This document shows, piece after piece, positions 7,345-7,702 of a stretch of DNA of 7,702 nt. The notes beneath the pieces were generated by a model. That model saw nothing but the letters and a program-made list of their open reading frames with translations, was not told the origin of the DNA and ran no database searches. The stretch comes from Acidobacteriota bacterium (lineage in GTDB: Bacteria > Acidobacteriota > Terriglobia > Terriglobales > Acidobacteriaceae). The stretch spans positions 1-7,702 of the forward strand of contig JAJXXG010000747.1 in NCBI GenBank assembly GCA_021781255.1, in the 5' to 3' direction. The translations under genes were made by a program, and so were the position numbers. Positions within the stretch are counted from its first letter, which is position 1; each line of letters opens with the position of its first letter.

Positions 7345-7702
7345 CTAATTTGCCGGCTCAGTGCCGCCATCGCGCAATATGCCCGACAGCACATTCAGGC
7401 TGCCATCGGTCTTCGGGGGCACGAGCCCCAGCATGTGAGCAAGCCAAGGATACAGGTTTACATTCTCAAACGGCATCACCGTGCGGCCCTGCACAATGTC
7501 TGGCCCGGCGGCAAAAAAGCTTGCCTTCATCTCGGGCAGCCGGCGCGGATCGAAACCATGCATCCCGGGATTCGGCGGCGTATCCGGTTTGCCCGGTGGC
7601 GGCCCGTGCGCACGAATGGCATAAGGACCGGTCGCAATCACCACTGGATCGCCCTCGCGAGCATTCTGGTTGTACTCCAGCCCGGCAGGTACGTTCTTGC
7701 GG
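7345..7702 (-). CDS. Type I phosphodiesterase/nucleotide pyrophosphatase family protein, C-terminal part only
   Basis: Only the last 118 residues are present, and the frame stays open through the right edge, so the start lies outside. The visible segment has the C-terminal signature of the ENPP/alkaline phosphatase superfamily: GDPVVIATGPY, then GMHGFDPRRLPEMKASF (the histidine of MHGFD, residue 48 of the fragment, corresponds to a zinc ligand), then FFAAGPDIVQG, VMPFENVNLYPWLAHMLGL and SLNVLSGIL. Such enzymes usually carry a signal peptide and cleave phosphodiester or pyrophosphate bonds of nucleotides and related compounds in the periplasm. Neither the signal nor the catalytic threonine can be seen here. 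A proline-rich stretch (HGPPPGKPDTPPNPG) precedes the metal-binding motif. The gene is followed after 29 bases by the sugar kinase in the same direction, suggesting an operon. Confidence 0.85.
   Translation of the reverse strand, partial: RKNVPAGLEYNQNAREGDPVVIATGPYAIRAHGPPPGKPDTPPNPGMHGFDPRRLPEMKASFFAAGPDIVQGRTVMPFENVNLYPWLAHMLGLVPPKTDGSLNVLSGILRDGGTEPAN

Overview
The window holds six protein-coding genes, two of them cut by the window edges. It shows no RNA gene, insertion sequence, CRISPR array or other mobile element. The DNA is GC-rich and tightly packed, with gaps of 4 to 107 bases. Three features together suggest a soil-type Acidobacteriota (Terriglobia, the Acidobacterium/Terriglobus/Granulicella relatives): a Tat-exported Gfo/Idh/MocA oxidoreductase, a secreted fusion of a YncE-like propeller with a phosphoesterase, and many carbohydrate-related functions. 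This assignment rests on gene-content memory, not on a marker gene, so it is tentative.

Left block, minus strand, read from 5110 down to 1. A long secreted propeller/phosphoesterase protein (2270-5110) comes first. After a 95-base gap with a hairpin and T-tract, a Tat-signal Gfo/Idh/MocA oxidoreductase follows (822-2174). After only 24 bases comes endonuclease IV (nfo, 1-797), which loses its last residues at the window edge. The nfo gene is easy to miss because it is open at the edge, but all nine expected zinc ligands are readable.

Right block. On the plus strand, nagA (5218-6396, N-acetylglucosamine-6-phosphate deacetylase) starts divergently from the phosphoesterase gene, with 107 bases between them. 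That gap carries a 6-bp palindrome and a 10-bp-phased direct repeat that could be operator sites. nagA converges on a BadF/BadG-type sugar kinase (6401-7315, minus), and the two stop codons are only 4 bases apart. The kinase follows 29 bases after the end of a type I phosphodiesterase/nucleotide pyrophosphatase gene (7345-7702, minus), of which only the C-terminus is present.

Functional reading: the kinase (GlcNAc to GlcNAc-6-phosphate) and NagA (GlcNAc-6-phosphate to GlcN-6-phosphate plus acetate) are consecutive steps of amino-sugar salvage. Two alkaline-phosphatase-superfamily enzymes of different families flank this pair. They could in principle release amino sugars from phosphorylated or nucleotide-linked forms outside the cytoplasm, but that link is inference. 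No convincing new defence or mobile system is visible. The most interesting points are the split, convergent GlcNAc module with its two phosphoesterases, the possible leader hairpin before the oxidoreductase gene, and the pairing of a DNA-repair gene with an exported oxidoreductase.
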